Assembly: GCF_022201045.2 (NCBI RefSeq)
Contig: NC_068556.1
Location: forward strand, 9,588,001 to 9,652,000
Direction: 5' to 3'
DNA from: Citrus sinensis
Taxonomy: Eukaryota > Streptophyta > Magnoliopsida > Sapindales > Rutaceae
Length of the DNA stretch: 64,000 bases
The translations under genes were made by a program, and so were the position numbers. Below, in pieces: positions 37,709 through 48,837 of this stretch; position 1 is the first letter of the stretch, and each line of letters opens with the position of its first letter. The notes below the pieces were generated by a model. The model did no database searches, was not told where the DNA came from, and saw only the letters and a program-made list of their open reading frames with translations.

Positions 37709-38028
37709 TTACGGGTTGCCGAGATAGAATTAAATTTTGAATTTAAAGAGAAATGACAATAAAATAGAAGAGAGCGTACGGATTCTATTTATAGGAATTA
37801 GAAATGAAAGAAAAGAAAAAAGCTGACACAACTACATAATAAGTTCAAAGGGACAGAAGAGAGAGCTGTGAGTGGAGTTTGGGTGAGTTATGGTTAATGC
37901 AAATTGTGTCGCCTTGGCGAAGCGAAATTTCGGTCTCGTGTTGGAACTGGCTACTGTTTGTTAATTGTGAAAGCCCAGATATTAATTAGATCGTACGAAG
38001 AAGATGTATCCACATATGCACACCTTAA

Positions 38029-38852
38029 CGCTGCGTTTACTTTTTGAATTGGAGTGGAAATCTCGAGAAGTAAGAATTCTTGGATTAGGAGTGTGGAGTG
38101 AGAGTGGGAGTAGGTTGTTTACTTACACTAGAATAGAAACATGGAATAGACATCAGAATCTAATTTATGTGTTTACTTTATCTTGAATTAGGAGTAAATA
38201 GTTTCAAATTACAATTTTATCTTTATTTAGAGAATTATAATTTTTAATTACAAAACTAATAAAAAATATATTTAATGAATAATATTTATTTTATTATATT
38301 TTTAAATTTATTATAATTATTAATATTCTTAATTATGAACAATAATTTATTAATTTTAATTGAAATATAAAATGACACCTTATTTTTTTTTATTTAATAT
38401 AATTATATTAAATTTATTATTATATAAAATAATAATATAATATTATTTAGTACAAAATTAATATTTTCTTAGAATAAACTATTTATTATTATTAATATTA
38501 AATAAATATAGTACTATTATTTTTAAAATAAATATAATAATATTATATTTATTAATTCTCTATTCATATAATAATATTATTTTAAAATAATTTTAACTTA
38601 GAATCAATGTAAATTATTATTCAAACAAATATTATTTATTTTATTTTATTAATTATAAAATATTAAATTAAATTAAAAATGAAATGGTAAAAAGGGGAGA
38701 GGTGGGAGTGGATTCCCACTCTCACTCCCCACTCCAAAAATAAGTGGGGCCTACGGAGTGAGATTCTCAATCCGTGATCATTTTAAGCAAGCAAACGCTG
38801 GAGTGGGAGGAATCCACACTCCTCACTCCCACTCCAGCAAGTAAACACAGCC
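38029..38852. mobile_element. Tourist-like MITE, copy A
   Basis: The 824-bp element starts CGCTGCGTTTACTT and ends with the complement of GGCTGTGTTTACTT. TAA stands directly at both borders (38026-38028 and 38853-38855), as expected for the 3-bp duplication of PIF/Harbinger-class elements. The subterminal parts are rich in GGAGTGGGAGT words that face each other, and the centre is nearly pure A/T. It matches copy B (51851-52680) in reverse orientation over the terminal few hundred bases. It has no coding capacity and lies upstream of the ACHT gene. Confidence 0.85.
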
Positions 38853-38855
38853 TAA

Positions 38856-41840
38856 ATGTGGAGGGATAACTATTGGTTACAATAATTTGCATGGAATCAT
38901 TGGAATGTAATGGAAAAGCCGAAATCCTTGGGTGAGTTAATCTTTACTCATACTCTTTTGTTATATATCCATGTATTATAATATACAATTAAAATATAAT
39001 TAGTTTTACATCTTTATCTAATAATTACTAATTATATATGTCTAATGTTGAGTAAAAAAGTCAACTTAACACTAAATCTAAATCTTTTATATTTTCTTCA
39101 AGTGTTTGACTTTACTCTATACTCATGCATTTTTTTAGATGCTGCCTTTTGAAAAAATTTAAAAAAAAATTAATTTTGATTTTATCTTAATAAAATAGTA
39201 ATTTTTAAAATATTTTAAAATTATTATAAATATTAATTTATCCTTAATTATTATTAAGCAGACGAATGAAATTTTCATCGATGCATTCTAATTTATCTTT
39301 TATTTTTAAATGATTTTTGAGATAAATTAAGATTTACAATAATTTCAAAAAATCTTAAGAATTATTATTTTACGGGGGTAAACTAAAATTAATCTTAAAA
39401 AGAGAATACATTTAACCTTTTAAAAAAATAATAAGATTTAGTAGTTACATCAACTTTACAATAGAACTTTTCCGTTAGTTATAATTAATAATGGCGGTTA
39501 GGGTGAACCGGTAAAGAGTGCAAGTGCACATGCCACGTAGTCACCTAATGAGGTATGTTTGTTTGGTTCCCGTGATAGTATCTTAGGTCTGTCTTGAAAT
39601 TATATGTTTTAAGTAAAAGATAATAATACTTAAAGGATTAGGTCTAAAAATTCTGTTGAGTTGATAAAATAGTTTGCGCTAAAAAATAAAAAATAAAATT
39701 AACGGTAATATTAAAATTTTTAAATAAAAAGATCAATGAGTTTTAAAAGTATTAACATGAATTGGACACTTGGACCTTTCTAAAATTTGGTCAATTTCAG
39801 CAAATACATGCAACTACAATTAAATAGGGAAAATATATTAAAAAACACATCTTAAATTTGTTATCGACACTGTAGTTTCCATGAAACATGGAAGGAAATA
39901 AAAGGCCATTTGAGTTTCTCATTAATTAATCACGTTTTGTTTAAAATGGTGAGAATTGTGTGATCCATTCAAAATATGAAATGCCAAAGAAAGTTATGCT
40001 GGAGATTGGAGAGGGCTAGAAGCTGCCAATCCTTTCTCAATCCCCACCTAACACAATTTGCACAAAGCGACAGGTCTCCAAAGTTTTCATTAAGAAGAGA
40101 GAAAAAGAAATAAAAGCCACATTTTTTTCACAATTTGACAACTGACAACCAAAAATATCAGCAACATGCGCTTTACCTCCACCCTCCAAGAAAGCTTGTG
40201 TACAATTTATGGTCCTAATTACAACAACTGTTCAATAGTTGTGGCTAATTATGCAAAGACCCAACTCCCCTATTACCCAGTACAAGCATGAGTTATAACT
40301 TTATATGTAACTCATTCCATTCGCATGAACATAAATATCTCTGAATATTAGAGAGAGTAAATTTTTAAATTGATGCTCGGCAGGCTTTTAGATTGCACAC
40401 AAAAATGCATGAATCAAGAATCCAAATATATTTCAGATTGTAACAATGTCAAATAAAAAACGCACATGTTCAAGAACCAGAATTCAGCGTGAGATGATTC
40501 TTTTACACAATTAATTGTCCTCTACTGAGCCACCAAGATTTTCTATCCTCCATTTTGGATGAATGGATGGATGGAAATTCTAGTTTTCAAATGAGAACAA
40601 CTTCCACCAATCTCAATTCGTAATTCCTATTCGGAAGTTTCAGACTTGGAAGAGTCCAAAACGTAGAACCTCCAAGGAGAGTTGGGATGTCAACATCTCC
40701 TTCTTTTGCCAACCCAACAAGGAAAAGAAAATGATACTCGTATTTGATTGGAGTAACATGAATTTTTTGTTCACAGCTTCTAGTCTCTCTTAATCTAGAT
40801 TTTACTGTCGCTTTAAATTCAAGTGACAGTAAACAGCACAACAAAGAGGAATACTGCTTTACAAGGCAACATCATGACAGCTCATTGGAAAAAAAAAAAA
40901 ACCCTAGGAGATGTATGCACAAATCAAACACGATACATGCAACTCTAATCAAGCAATTATTAATCCCGTAACACCTTTACTTGACATGAAGAGTACGAAT
41001 TCAATGTTAAATACCATACAACAAGCTGAAAACACAAAAGTTGTTCCACACAAACTAGGACTGCCATCAATAGAAATGACCATATGAAAAGTGACTCAAA
41101 ATTGTGTTTGCTCTTTGCTTGCACCCAAGAAATTTTGTGCAGATGTATATCAGTAGTTGAGAAATGTGCTAAGCTTGCTAACCTGGTTAAGCTAATAAAA
41201 AATCTTCCATTGAATCTTTTTATACCACAATGCATGAAATGAGCGATATTTACTTTTTTTCTTCAATGAACACTTCTAATATCCTGTACCACTATAAATG
41301 ATTGCATCTTTACATGGTTTCATATCTACACATGAAAAAGAAAGATAAAATACTTGGGTAAACCAGTTGTTGCATAACTAAGTCAACAGAATTTTTTGCT
41401 ACCGAAAAGCATAAGCCACAATCAGATATCATTATATCAAATTGGACATGCAATTTTTTCTTGGTCTTGGCCACATATCTCTCGTGTAAACAAAAAGAAA
41501 CTTCCACCCACATGTCCACCTATCCAATTGCTACTTTAGTTCTACAATGAAGAAACAATAACAGTATTGTAAAAACTACCATTCAGTACTCAACTGCTAC
41601 TGCAGCAAGCAATAAAGGATAAATTTGAGCCAAGCCAACAGAAAGAATAGTGCAAATACAAGCAGGCATGACTCAACAATCTAAGGGGATCCCGAGGTTA
41701 CAAATAGTAATTACCTCTCTACTCCGCCTGATCAGGAGATCATATAGGTCAGGAAATATATGTCAAACAGCTTCATCATAGAAATCCTGCTAGCTTCTTC
41801 CCCATCCTTGGGCAGCAAAGATCAGTTGAGGCCTGCTTAC
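38856..41840. other. Intergenic region upstream of the ACHT gene and downstream of the NPP gene
   Basis: No gene is supported; short open frames at 40587-40844, 40960-41235 and 41310-41519 have no protein-like features. About 41550-41840 should contain the 3' untranslated region of the NPP gene. Confidence 0.45.
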
Positions 41841-41846
41841 ACATAT

Positions 41847-43328
41847 TTATTTCGCAGTACGCAAGAGAATAGACAGGGGAAATGACGAAGACCCATTGTT
41901 TGGAGCACCATCTATCTTCAGAATCGAAGTAATTACATTGTATATCTGAACATTCTCAAAGGAAGGCACCTTCCTTCCCCTAGCAAACTGAGGACCATGG
42001 CCAATAAAGATGGTCCTCATGGAGAAAACTGCATTGTCGTAACCATGAGCTCCTCCACATTCTTTTCTGTTTGTCCTCTTCTGCTCCACCTTAAACCCCT
42101 CCTCAATCAACCCTATTATCGGCGGAATCCTATCACTTGCAGCATAATGTAACCGGCTAGGCAGCTCCCCCTTAAGATACACTTTCAAATTCTTCCCATT
42201 CTCAACTTTCCCCGACTTCAACCCTTCATTCATCTTTTCAACAATATCTGATGGATTATACCCAGCAGGTGGACGGATTGCAAGCAATGGACTATAAGAT
42301 TGAACCCACTCAGCTGGAATTTCAATCCAAGAGGCCAAGTCATCTAAGAATATCAACTTCTTATCACAAGTACCGACCATTCCATGATCACCAACCATAA
42401 TAATGGTAACATCCTCAAAAACCCCTCTTTTCTCTATACCATCAATTAACCTCCCTATCATTCGATCAATCCTAGCAACTGCTTCGGTTATTTCCGGATC
42501 ATCAGGGCCAACCTTGTGACCTTGATGATCAGGATCCTCAAAATACAAAGTCATAAACGAAGGGATTTCACTACTGGGCAAATCAAAATAACTCAAAACA
42601 GTATCAACTCGGTCCTCAAAAGGCACAGACCCATTATAATTCATACAAAAACCTTTGGGACAATTCCAAGAACCTTTCTTAACCTCAGAGCCAGGCCAAA
42701 AATAAGTAGCAGCCTTTAACCCATGATTGGTCACAGTCTCCCATAATGGCTCCCCAAGCCACCACTTGGGCTCATGACTCGCCATGGTAAAGGTGTCACC
42801 AGTATAAGGATCCACAAAATGGTTGTTAATAATACCGTGATAGGCAGGATAAAGACCAGTAACAATAGAGTAATGATTAGGGAAAGTCAAAGAAGGGAAG
42901 ACCGGAATCAAACCCGTTTCAGCTTCAGTGCCGTTGTTGATCAGACGGTGGATGTTAGGCGTTGAGGTCTTGAACTGGTACCCAAACCGAAACCCATCTG
43001 ATGAAACCAAGAGGACAACCGGTTTTTCCAATTTCTTGAGAGCACGAGCTGTCGTTTCGAACGAGGATTGTGCCGAAGACGAAGAGGCAGAAGAGAAGAA
43101 GAGGAAAGCGAAGGCGGCTGCTGCAGAGAGAGCAATGCAGGTGAGGAGTAGAAGAGCGATGAAGAGGATCGTTGTGGATGGTTTCTGACGAGGGTTTGAT
43201 GATGATGAAGAGTCTGAGCAATCGGTGTCAAAAGAAAGAAGAGCAGTTGTTGATTGATTCGTTGGCTCCTCAGCTTCTTGTGTTGGTAAAGGTAATGGCT
43301 TCGTTGAAGTCAATGAATCAGAACCCAT
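41847..43328 (-). CDS. Nucleotide pyrophosphatase/phosphodiesterase (NPP family)
   Basis: A single-exon gene of 493 residues, starting MGSDSLTS (an ATG two codons upstream is also in frame). It is a type II membrane protein: a Ser-rich cytosolic tail, one membrane segment at about residues 52-78, then a luminal or apoplastic catalytic domain of the alkaline phosphatase superfamily. The two-zinc site is visible: D111 in VSSDGFRFGY, the nucleophile T148 in SLTFPNHYS, D and H in EDPDHQGHK, D-H in MVGDHGM and H in GGAHGYDN. Members cleave pyrophosphate and phosphodiester bonds in nucleotides and nucleotide sugars. Recalled relatives sit in a tandem cluster at At4g29680-At4g29700. All catalytic residues appear present. 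Confidence 0.93.
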   Translation of the reverse strand: MGSDSLTSTKPLPLPTQEAEEPTNQSTTALLSFDTDCSDSSSSSNPRQKPSTTILFIALLLLTCIALSAAAAFAFLFFSSASSSSAQSSFETTARALKKLEKPVVLLVSSDGFRFGYQFKTSTPNIHRLINNGTEAETGLIPVFPSLTFPNHYSIVTGLYPAYHGIINNHFVDPYTGDTFTMASHEPKWWLGEPLWETVTNHGLKAATYFWPGSEVKKGSWNCPKGFCMNYNGSVPFEDRVDTVLSYFDLPSSEIPSFMTLYFEDPDHQGHKVGPDDPEITEAVARIDRMIGRLIDGIEKRGVFEDVTIIMVGDHGMVGTCDKKLIFLDDLASWIEIPAEWVQSYSPLLAIRPPAGYNPSDIVEKMNEGLKSGKVENGKNLKVYLKGELPSRLHYAASDRIPPIIGLIEEGFKVEQKRTNRKECGGAHGYDNAVFSMRTIFIGHGPQFARGRKVPSFENVQIYNVITSILKIDGAPNNGSSSFPLSILLRTAK

Positions 43329-43399
43329 TATCAAAACTTCGCAATCTGTTTCTCTTCGGATTCTTGATATGTGGGTGACCTTCTTGTTGCTTCTTTATG

Positions 43400-44330
43400 G
43401 AGTTTGGATTGAGATGCAAATCAAGAAGAAGATGGTGGTTATGTTGTTATGTTGGCAGGTTGCTGTCACTGATCTTCATCGTTCAAAAGCTTGGTGCCTC
43501 GGTCCATTGACTGGAGTGTAAAAAACGTTTTTCTTTTTCACAATATATTTATTATATGTGTATGAAAATTAACCCTTTTTTGTTCCCCAAACAGTCTTGA
43601 TCAATCTCAGACGCGATTTTGATCCAGCGGTTATAATTTCTTGGGTCCCGTTTCTTTAGATAATCAGTTGATCGCAACTGTAAGAGCGGCTTCACTGAAG
43701 CAACAAAGCTTTGGGAGCTGTTAATGCAAGCAGTTAAGCGAAGCATGGTAACTTGGAATTACATACATTTTTTGGTTTACTACGTTACCCAAGGTCCTAG
43801 CGCTCTCCAGTGTTGAGTGATAAAAAAGTGAACAAAAATTAATACAATTTAATCTCTCTCTTTTCTTTTTTTAATAAAGTAAGCGTAAATAAAATCTAAA
43901 TATTTGTTTTTTTAGCTTTTTACTTTCCTCGATATTTGAATTTTAGCGTCTAACCTACGTAAACTATTAGAAAATCACTCAACCATATTTTTAAGGCGGT
44001 CATATAATAGATATTTTAGTCAATAAACTTACATTTAGTTTTCATTTTTTAGTTTACAACTCTAGTCCTAATTATTAAATTTATATTTTACCTTAAAGAT
44101 TTCTTTTTAATTTTACAATACTACTGTTAGTGGTAAAATTTGTGTCATAGAATTAGAGTATGACACATGTGCAATGCCCCCCATGTCCAATATACCCTTA
44201 CAAAATGTAAAGAGGAAATTGACAAGGTAAGGGTAAAGTGGAAATATCTCAAAAAAAGAGCATGAGTCACTTTAACCACTTGGAAAGTGTAGAAAATGTC
44301 CTCTAATGTACTTCAAAACAGCCACACCAT
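43400..44330. other. NPP promoter region and intergenic sequence up to the copia element
   Basis: No gene is supported. About 43380-43500 is probably the NPP leader and promoter. The open frame at 43552-43746 (-) has no recognisable features. The 5 bases 44331-44335 (TGAAG) are the left target duplication of the copia element. Confidence 0.5.
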
Positions 44331-44335
44331 TGAAG

Positions 44336-45424
44336 TGTTAGCCTATATGGCTACAAAATATTAATTTTGATGATAACAAACCACATGTTTTGGATAAACA
44401 AAGAATTACGCATTATGCTTTTATAACAAGAAAATAATTTTATGAAATTATTTATTTTTCAAAATGTGGACTAAAATAAAAAGTTTTTGTCATCTTTGAT
44501 TTTAATAAGTATTGTTTTGAATTTTGAATTTAGATCTATTTGCAAATGTTTGAAGCGTTGTGGGCCATACTATAATTTCTACAAATTTTGAGCTTTATCA
44601 TAATTTCAGCAAGTTTTGAGAATGACAAGAATTATTTAAAAATTTTGAAATTAGATCTTTTTGCACAGGTTTATGACGTTTTGGGCCATAGTATAATTTT
44701 ATAAAGATTTTAGGGTAAAATTATAATTATAGAAAATAGTTGTTTCACTGTAGCAAAGCGGCTAACCTGATTTAAAAAGCGGGAAACCGAATGTGCAAAA
44801 ATTCAAATCTTTGAATATAACGGTAACATAAAGCGACAAACCGGTTATCACTAGAAAGTTAATAACGGCTAGTTTTCTTCTTCAACTATAAAATGACTTA
44901 AATCAAATTCATTTTAATAGATACAACAATAGTTATCATTGAGCATTCCTCTGCAATCTGAATATAAACTTTGTATATTCATTCATTCACACACATTGGA
45001 CTTTCATTTGTAATCAAACACATTGTGTGAGGGAAATTTCTATGTTATCATTTTTGTAAAATCAAGTTGAGAGGTTGTAAGTGTTGGGATACACTTGGGT
45101 GAAGAGATTGTGGATAATATATTGTTATAAAGGTCCATTGACACATTAGAAGTCAATTGCAAGCATTTGAAGTCTTGGGAGGCTTGAATAGTGAAATTTG
45201 CAAGCTTGGTTGCTTGGAGGTGTGGGCGTAGGTGGGGATTGTCGAACCACGTAAAAATATTTATGTTTGCTCTCTCCTTCCTTACTCTTTTAATTTTTTA
45301 GCATTGTTAAATTTATTATTTTTTATTTCATTAAGGTATTAGATTAAATTGTTGTATGGTTTGCTTAGCTTAAGTTTTAAAAATCCAATTGACCCCCCCT
45401 TTAGGTTGCATAACTAGTATTTCA
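44336..45424 (+). repeat. 5' LTR of the copia element
   Basis: Begins TGTTAGCCTATATGG and ends CTAGTATTTCA, with the TG...CA borders of LTRs. It matches 53952-55054 throughout with scattered substitutions and small indels. It contains several copies of CGGCTAACC, AACCGGTTA and AACGGTAAC motifs near 44755-44870. Confidence 0.93.
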
Positions 45425-45426
45425 TT

Positions 45427-45438
45427 TGGTATCAAAGT
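45427..45438 (+). other. Primer binding site of the copia element
   Basis: TGGTATCAAAGT starts two bases after the 5' LTR. It is close to TGGTATCAGAGC, the complement of the initiator methionine tRNA 3' end used by plant copia elements, with a G-to-A change. Confidence 0.8.
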
Positions 45439-46444
45439 AATGTTCTCTTGTGTAGACTTAACCGTCTAGAATAAAAGATTCATGGCAACCAAAAATGACT
45501 CAACCTTTAGGAAATGATAGTCTACAACTAGACCACTGTTTTTTGACGGTAATGACTATCCATATTGGAAAACTATGATGATAACTTATTTACAAGCTTT
45601 AGATTATGGAATTTAGTAAGTTGTTTGTGATGGTCCATTTATGCCTATGATTAAAAATAAAGTAAGAGATGATATTCCAAAACCTTCATGTCAATGGAGT
45701 AAATTAGAAAAGAAAAAGATGTCTTTAAACTCTAAAGAAATGAATGCTCTATTTTATGCTTTAGATAAGAAAGAATTTCATAGAGTTTCTAGTTGCGAAA
45801 GTGCTAATGAAATTTAGAAGAAACTTGAAGTTGTATATGAGGGAACAAATCAAGTCAAGGAGTGTAAAATTAGTAGATTCACTAGGCAATATGAGATGTT
45901 TCAAATGGAATCATATGAGAGTGTTCATGAAATGTACACTAGATTTACTGATATTGTGAATTCTCTTGAAGCACTAGGAAAGACATTTAGTAATTGTGAA
46001 AAAGTGAAGAAAATTATTAGATCATTGCCTAAAGAGTGGAGACCAAAGAAAACAACAATAGAAGAAGCAAAAAATCTTAATACTTTATCTCTTGATGATC
46101 TTATTAGTTCACTTATCTCATATGAAGAAGATATAGCTAATAAAAGAATTGATGAAGATAAAAAGAAGAAGAGCTTTGCTTTTAAATATGCTATAATTGA
46201 AAGTGATGATGATGGGAGTGACTTTGAAAATGAAGGCATTGAAATGATTACTAAAAAGTTTAAAAGGATCTTCAAGAAGCAAATCAAGAGAAGAAACTTT
46301 AAAGATCTCATGAGAGAAAACCTTAAGGTGGAGAAATGGAAAAATGAGCCAATTGTTTGTTTTGAATGCAAAAAGTCTGGCCATATAAGATCGAAGTGTC
46401 CACTTCTTAACAAACTTAAGAAGAAAGCCATGGTGGCTACTTGG

Positions 46445-47898
46445 TGTTAACATATATGTTTTCATAATATTGATTTTGATGATAACAAATAAGTTTAAGA
46501 ATGATTAATCTTTTAAGCTCAAATTATTTAATATTCTTTTTAAATAAATCATTATTTTCACATTATAAATGTTTTGTATTTAATGGAAAAATGATTTTAT
46601 GAAATTGATTGTTTTTATTCTTTTTAAATAATAAATCATTATTTTCACATTATAAATGTTTCATATTTAATGGAAAAATGATTTTATGAAATTGGTTGTT
46701 TTTCAAAGTTTATGGTTTAATTGAAAGCATTTTGAAAACTTTGAAACAAACAAGTATTGCTTGAAATTTTGGTGAAGGACTTATTTGAAAAGTGTCATAG
46801 CATTTTGGGCTATAACATAATTTCAGAAAGTTTTGGGATTAACAAAGCATTACTTAAAAATTCTGAAATTGGACATATTTGTAAAGTTTCATAACGTTTT
46901 GGGCTATAGTACAGTTTTGTAAAGTTTTAGGGTCAAACTGTAATTTTGGAAAATAGTGCACTGTGCAGGTTACTGTGGCAATCACTGTAGCAAACGGCTA
47001 ACCGTTTGTTTAAAAAACGGCTAACCGATAATTTCCAGAAAGCATGTTCTGCAAAGTATTGTTAAAATGATGATTCTGGAAACTAACGGTGAACCGTTTA
47101 CTGAAAACGGTTAACCGATTATTTCCAGATTGCTAACCTTGAACCGTTTAGTAAGAACGGTTAAACCAAATTTGTTTCGCAGGTCTCTGGAAATTAACGG
47201 CGAAAGGGTAAGCCTAAACGGCTAACCGTTTATTTGAAAATTGGCCCAACGGTAACTTTGACCAGCCTAAACGGTTAACCGTTAATGTTTAACGGCGAAC
47301 CATTTTCGTGCAGACAATCTATAACGGCTAGTTTTTCAGCTCCAACTATAAATAAGCTCAATCCAATTCAAACAAGGAGAATTCCAACGATCATCATTGA
47401 GCAAAATATTGAGAATACAACTTTCATTGAGCTTTAAATCTTTGTATTCATCTCATTCATTCACACATTGAGCTTTCACTTGAGATCAAACACATTGTGT
47501 GAGAGGGATTCATTTGTAATCTTTTTTTGTAAAATCAAGTTAAAAGATTGTAAGTGTTGGGATACACTTGGGTTAAGAGATTGGAGATAATCTCTTGTTG
47601 TAAAGGTCCATTGACACCTTGGAAGTCAATTGTAAGCGTTTGAAGCCTTGGGAGGCTAGCTTAGTGAAATCCTCAAGCCCGGTGTGCTTGGAGGCGTGGA
47701 CGTAGGCGGGGATTGCCGAACCACGTAAAAATCCTTGAGTTTGCTTTCTCTTCCCTTACTCATTTATTATTGTGCTTTTATTGAATTTATTGTTTTCTAA
47801 TTTATTAAGGCATTAGATTAAATTGTTGTGTGGTTTGCCTAGGATAATTTTTAAAATCCCAATTCACCCCCCTCTTGGGTTGCCTAGTTAGTATTTCA
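46445..47898 (+). mobile_element. Solo LTR of a related Sirevirus-like element, nested in gag
   Basis: This 1454-bp block begins TGTTAACATATATG and ends GTTAGTATTTCA. It is flanked by CTTGG on both sides (46440-46444 and 47899-47903) and interrupts the gag frame. It shares many lines with the host LTRs (GATGATAACAAA, GTGTTGGGATACACTTGGG, GGTCCATTGACACC) but is longer and clearly diverged, so it comes from a sister family. No interior or second LTR is present, which means recombination between its two LTRs removed the rest. An internal 84-bp tandem duplication lies at 46533-46702. It holds at least six CGGTTAACCG-like palindromes (about 46985-47290). Confidence 0.92.
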
Positions 47899-48137
47899 CT
47901 TGGGACTATAGTGATGAAGAATCGAGTGATGAAGAAAATTTGCAAGAAGTGTCAAACCTAACATTTATAGCAATAGGAAATTATGATGAACTTGATGAGG
48001 TAAATGATCTTTCTACTTATGATGAGTTGTATGATGCTTTTAAAGAATATCATGATAATTAGATAAGAATTGGTAAAAAGAATGCATGTCTTAAAAAGAA
48101 AGTTGTAGAGCTCACAAATGAAAATGAATCTCTAATG

Positions 48138-48525
48138 AAAAGATTGCATGCTTAGAATTAGAAAATAAAACTTTGCATAATAAAGTTATATTATCAAATG
48201 AGAAACCAAGCACTTCACATGAGCATATACAACCACATACAGATGATTTGAAAAAGGAAAATGAAATGCTCAAGAAAAAGAATATTGAACTTAGTGATAT
48301 TGTCTTAAAATTTACAAATGGGCAAAAGATGCAAAGATTGCATGCTTAGAATTAGAAAATAAAACTTTGCATAATAGAGTTGTATTATCAAATGAGAAAC
48401 CAAGCACTTCACATGAGCATCTAAAACCACATATAGATGATTTGAAAAAGGAAAATGAAATGCTCAAGAAAAAGAATATTGAACTTAATGATATTGTCTT
48501 AGAATTTACAAATGGGCAAAAGATG
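48138..48525. repeat. 194-bp tandem duplication inside gag
   Basis: The segment starting AAAGATTGCATGCTTAGAAT is present twice, at about 48138-48331 and 48332-48525, with about a dozen differences. As 194 is not a multiple of three, it breaks the reading frame. It arose after insertion of the element or was carried by its source. Confidence 0.88.
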
Positions 48526-48837
48526 TTAAATAACTTGTTTAATTCACAAAAATGTGTGTTTGATAAAAGATCACTTGGCTATAAGCCTAATTTGAAACAA
48601 AAATATTATAAGAACTACTTTGTGAAGAGTACATATATTAATAATCAAGTTGTATGTCATTATTGTAATCAAGATAGTCATATGAAAAATAGATGTCCAG
48701 TGAAAAGAAATGCATATTATGCTGTGAAATGTATTTGAGTTCCAAAAGGAACCATTGCTAACACTCAAGGACCCAAAAAGTTTTGGGTACCTAAGACTTG
48801 AGATTTTCTCTATAGGGCTTGAAGAAGAAGAAAAATA

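Larger units (their letters stand above)
45482..48800 (+). pseudogene. Broken gag region of the copia element
   Basis: The gag frame opens with ATG at 45482 but meets a stop within about 12 codons, and several other stops follow. The clear piece is 45896-46440, with the UBN2-type gag core and a zinc knuckle CX2CX4HX4C (CFECKKSGHIRSKC, about 46360-46400). After the solo LTR the frame resumes at 47904 with an acidic stretch and a lysine/glutamate-rich coiled-coil-like part (to about 48530). A second zinc knuckle (CHYCNQDSHMKNRC, about 48655-48700) follows. A 194-bp tandem duplication (48138-48525) shifts the frame. Intact gag would form the virus-like particle. Confidence 0.88.
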
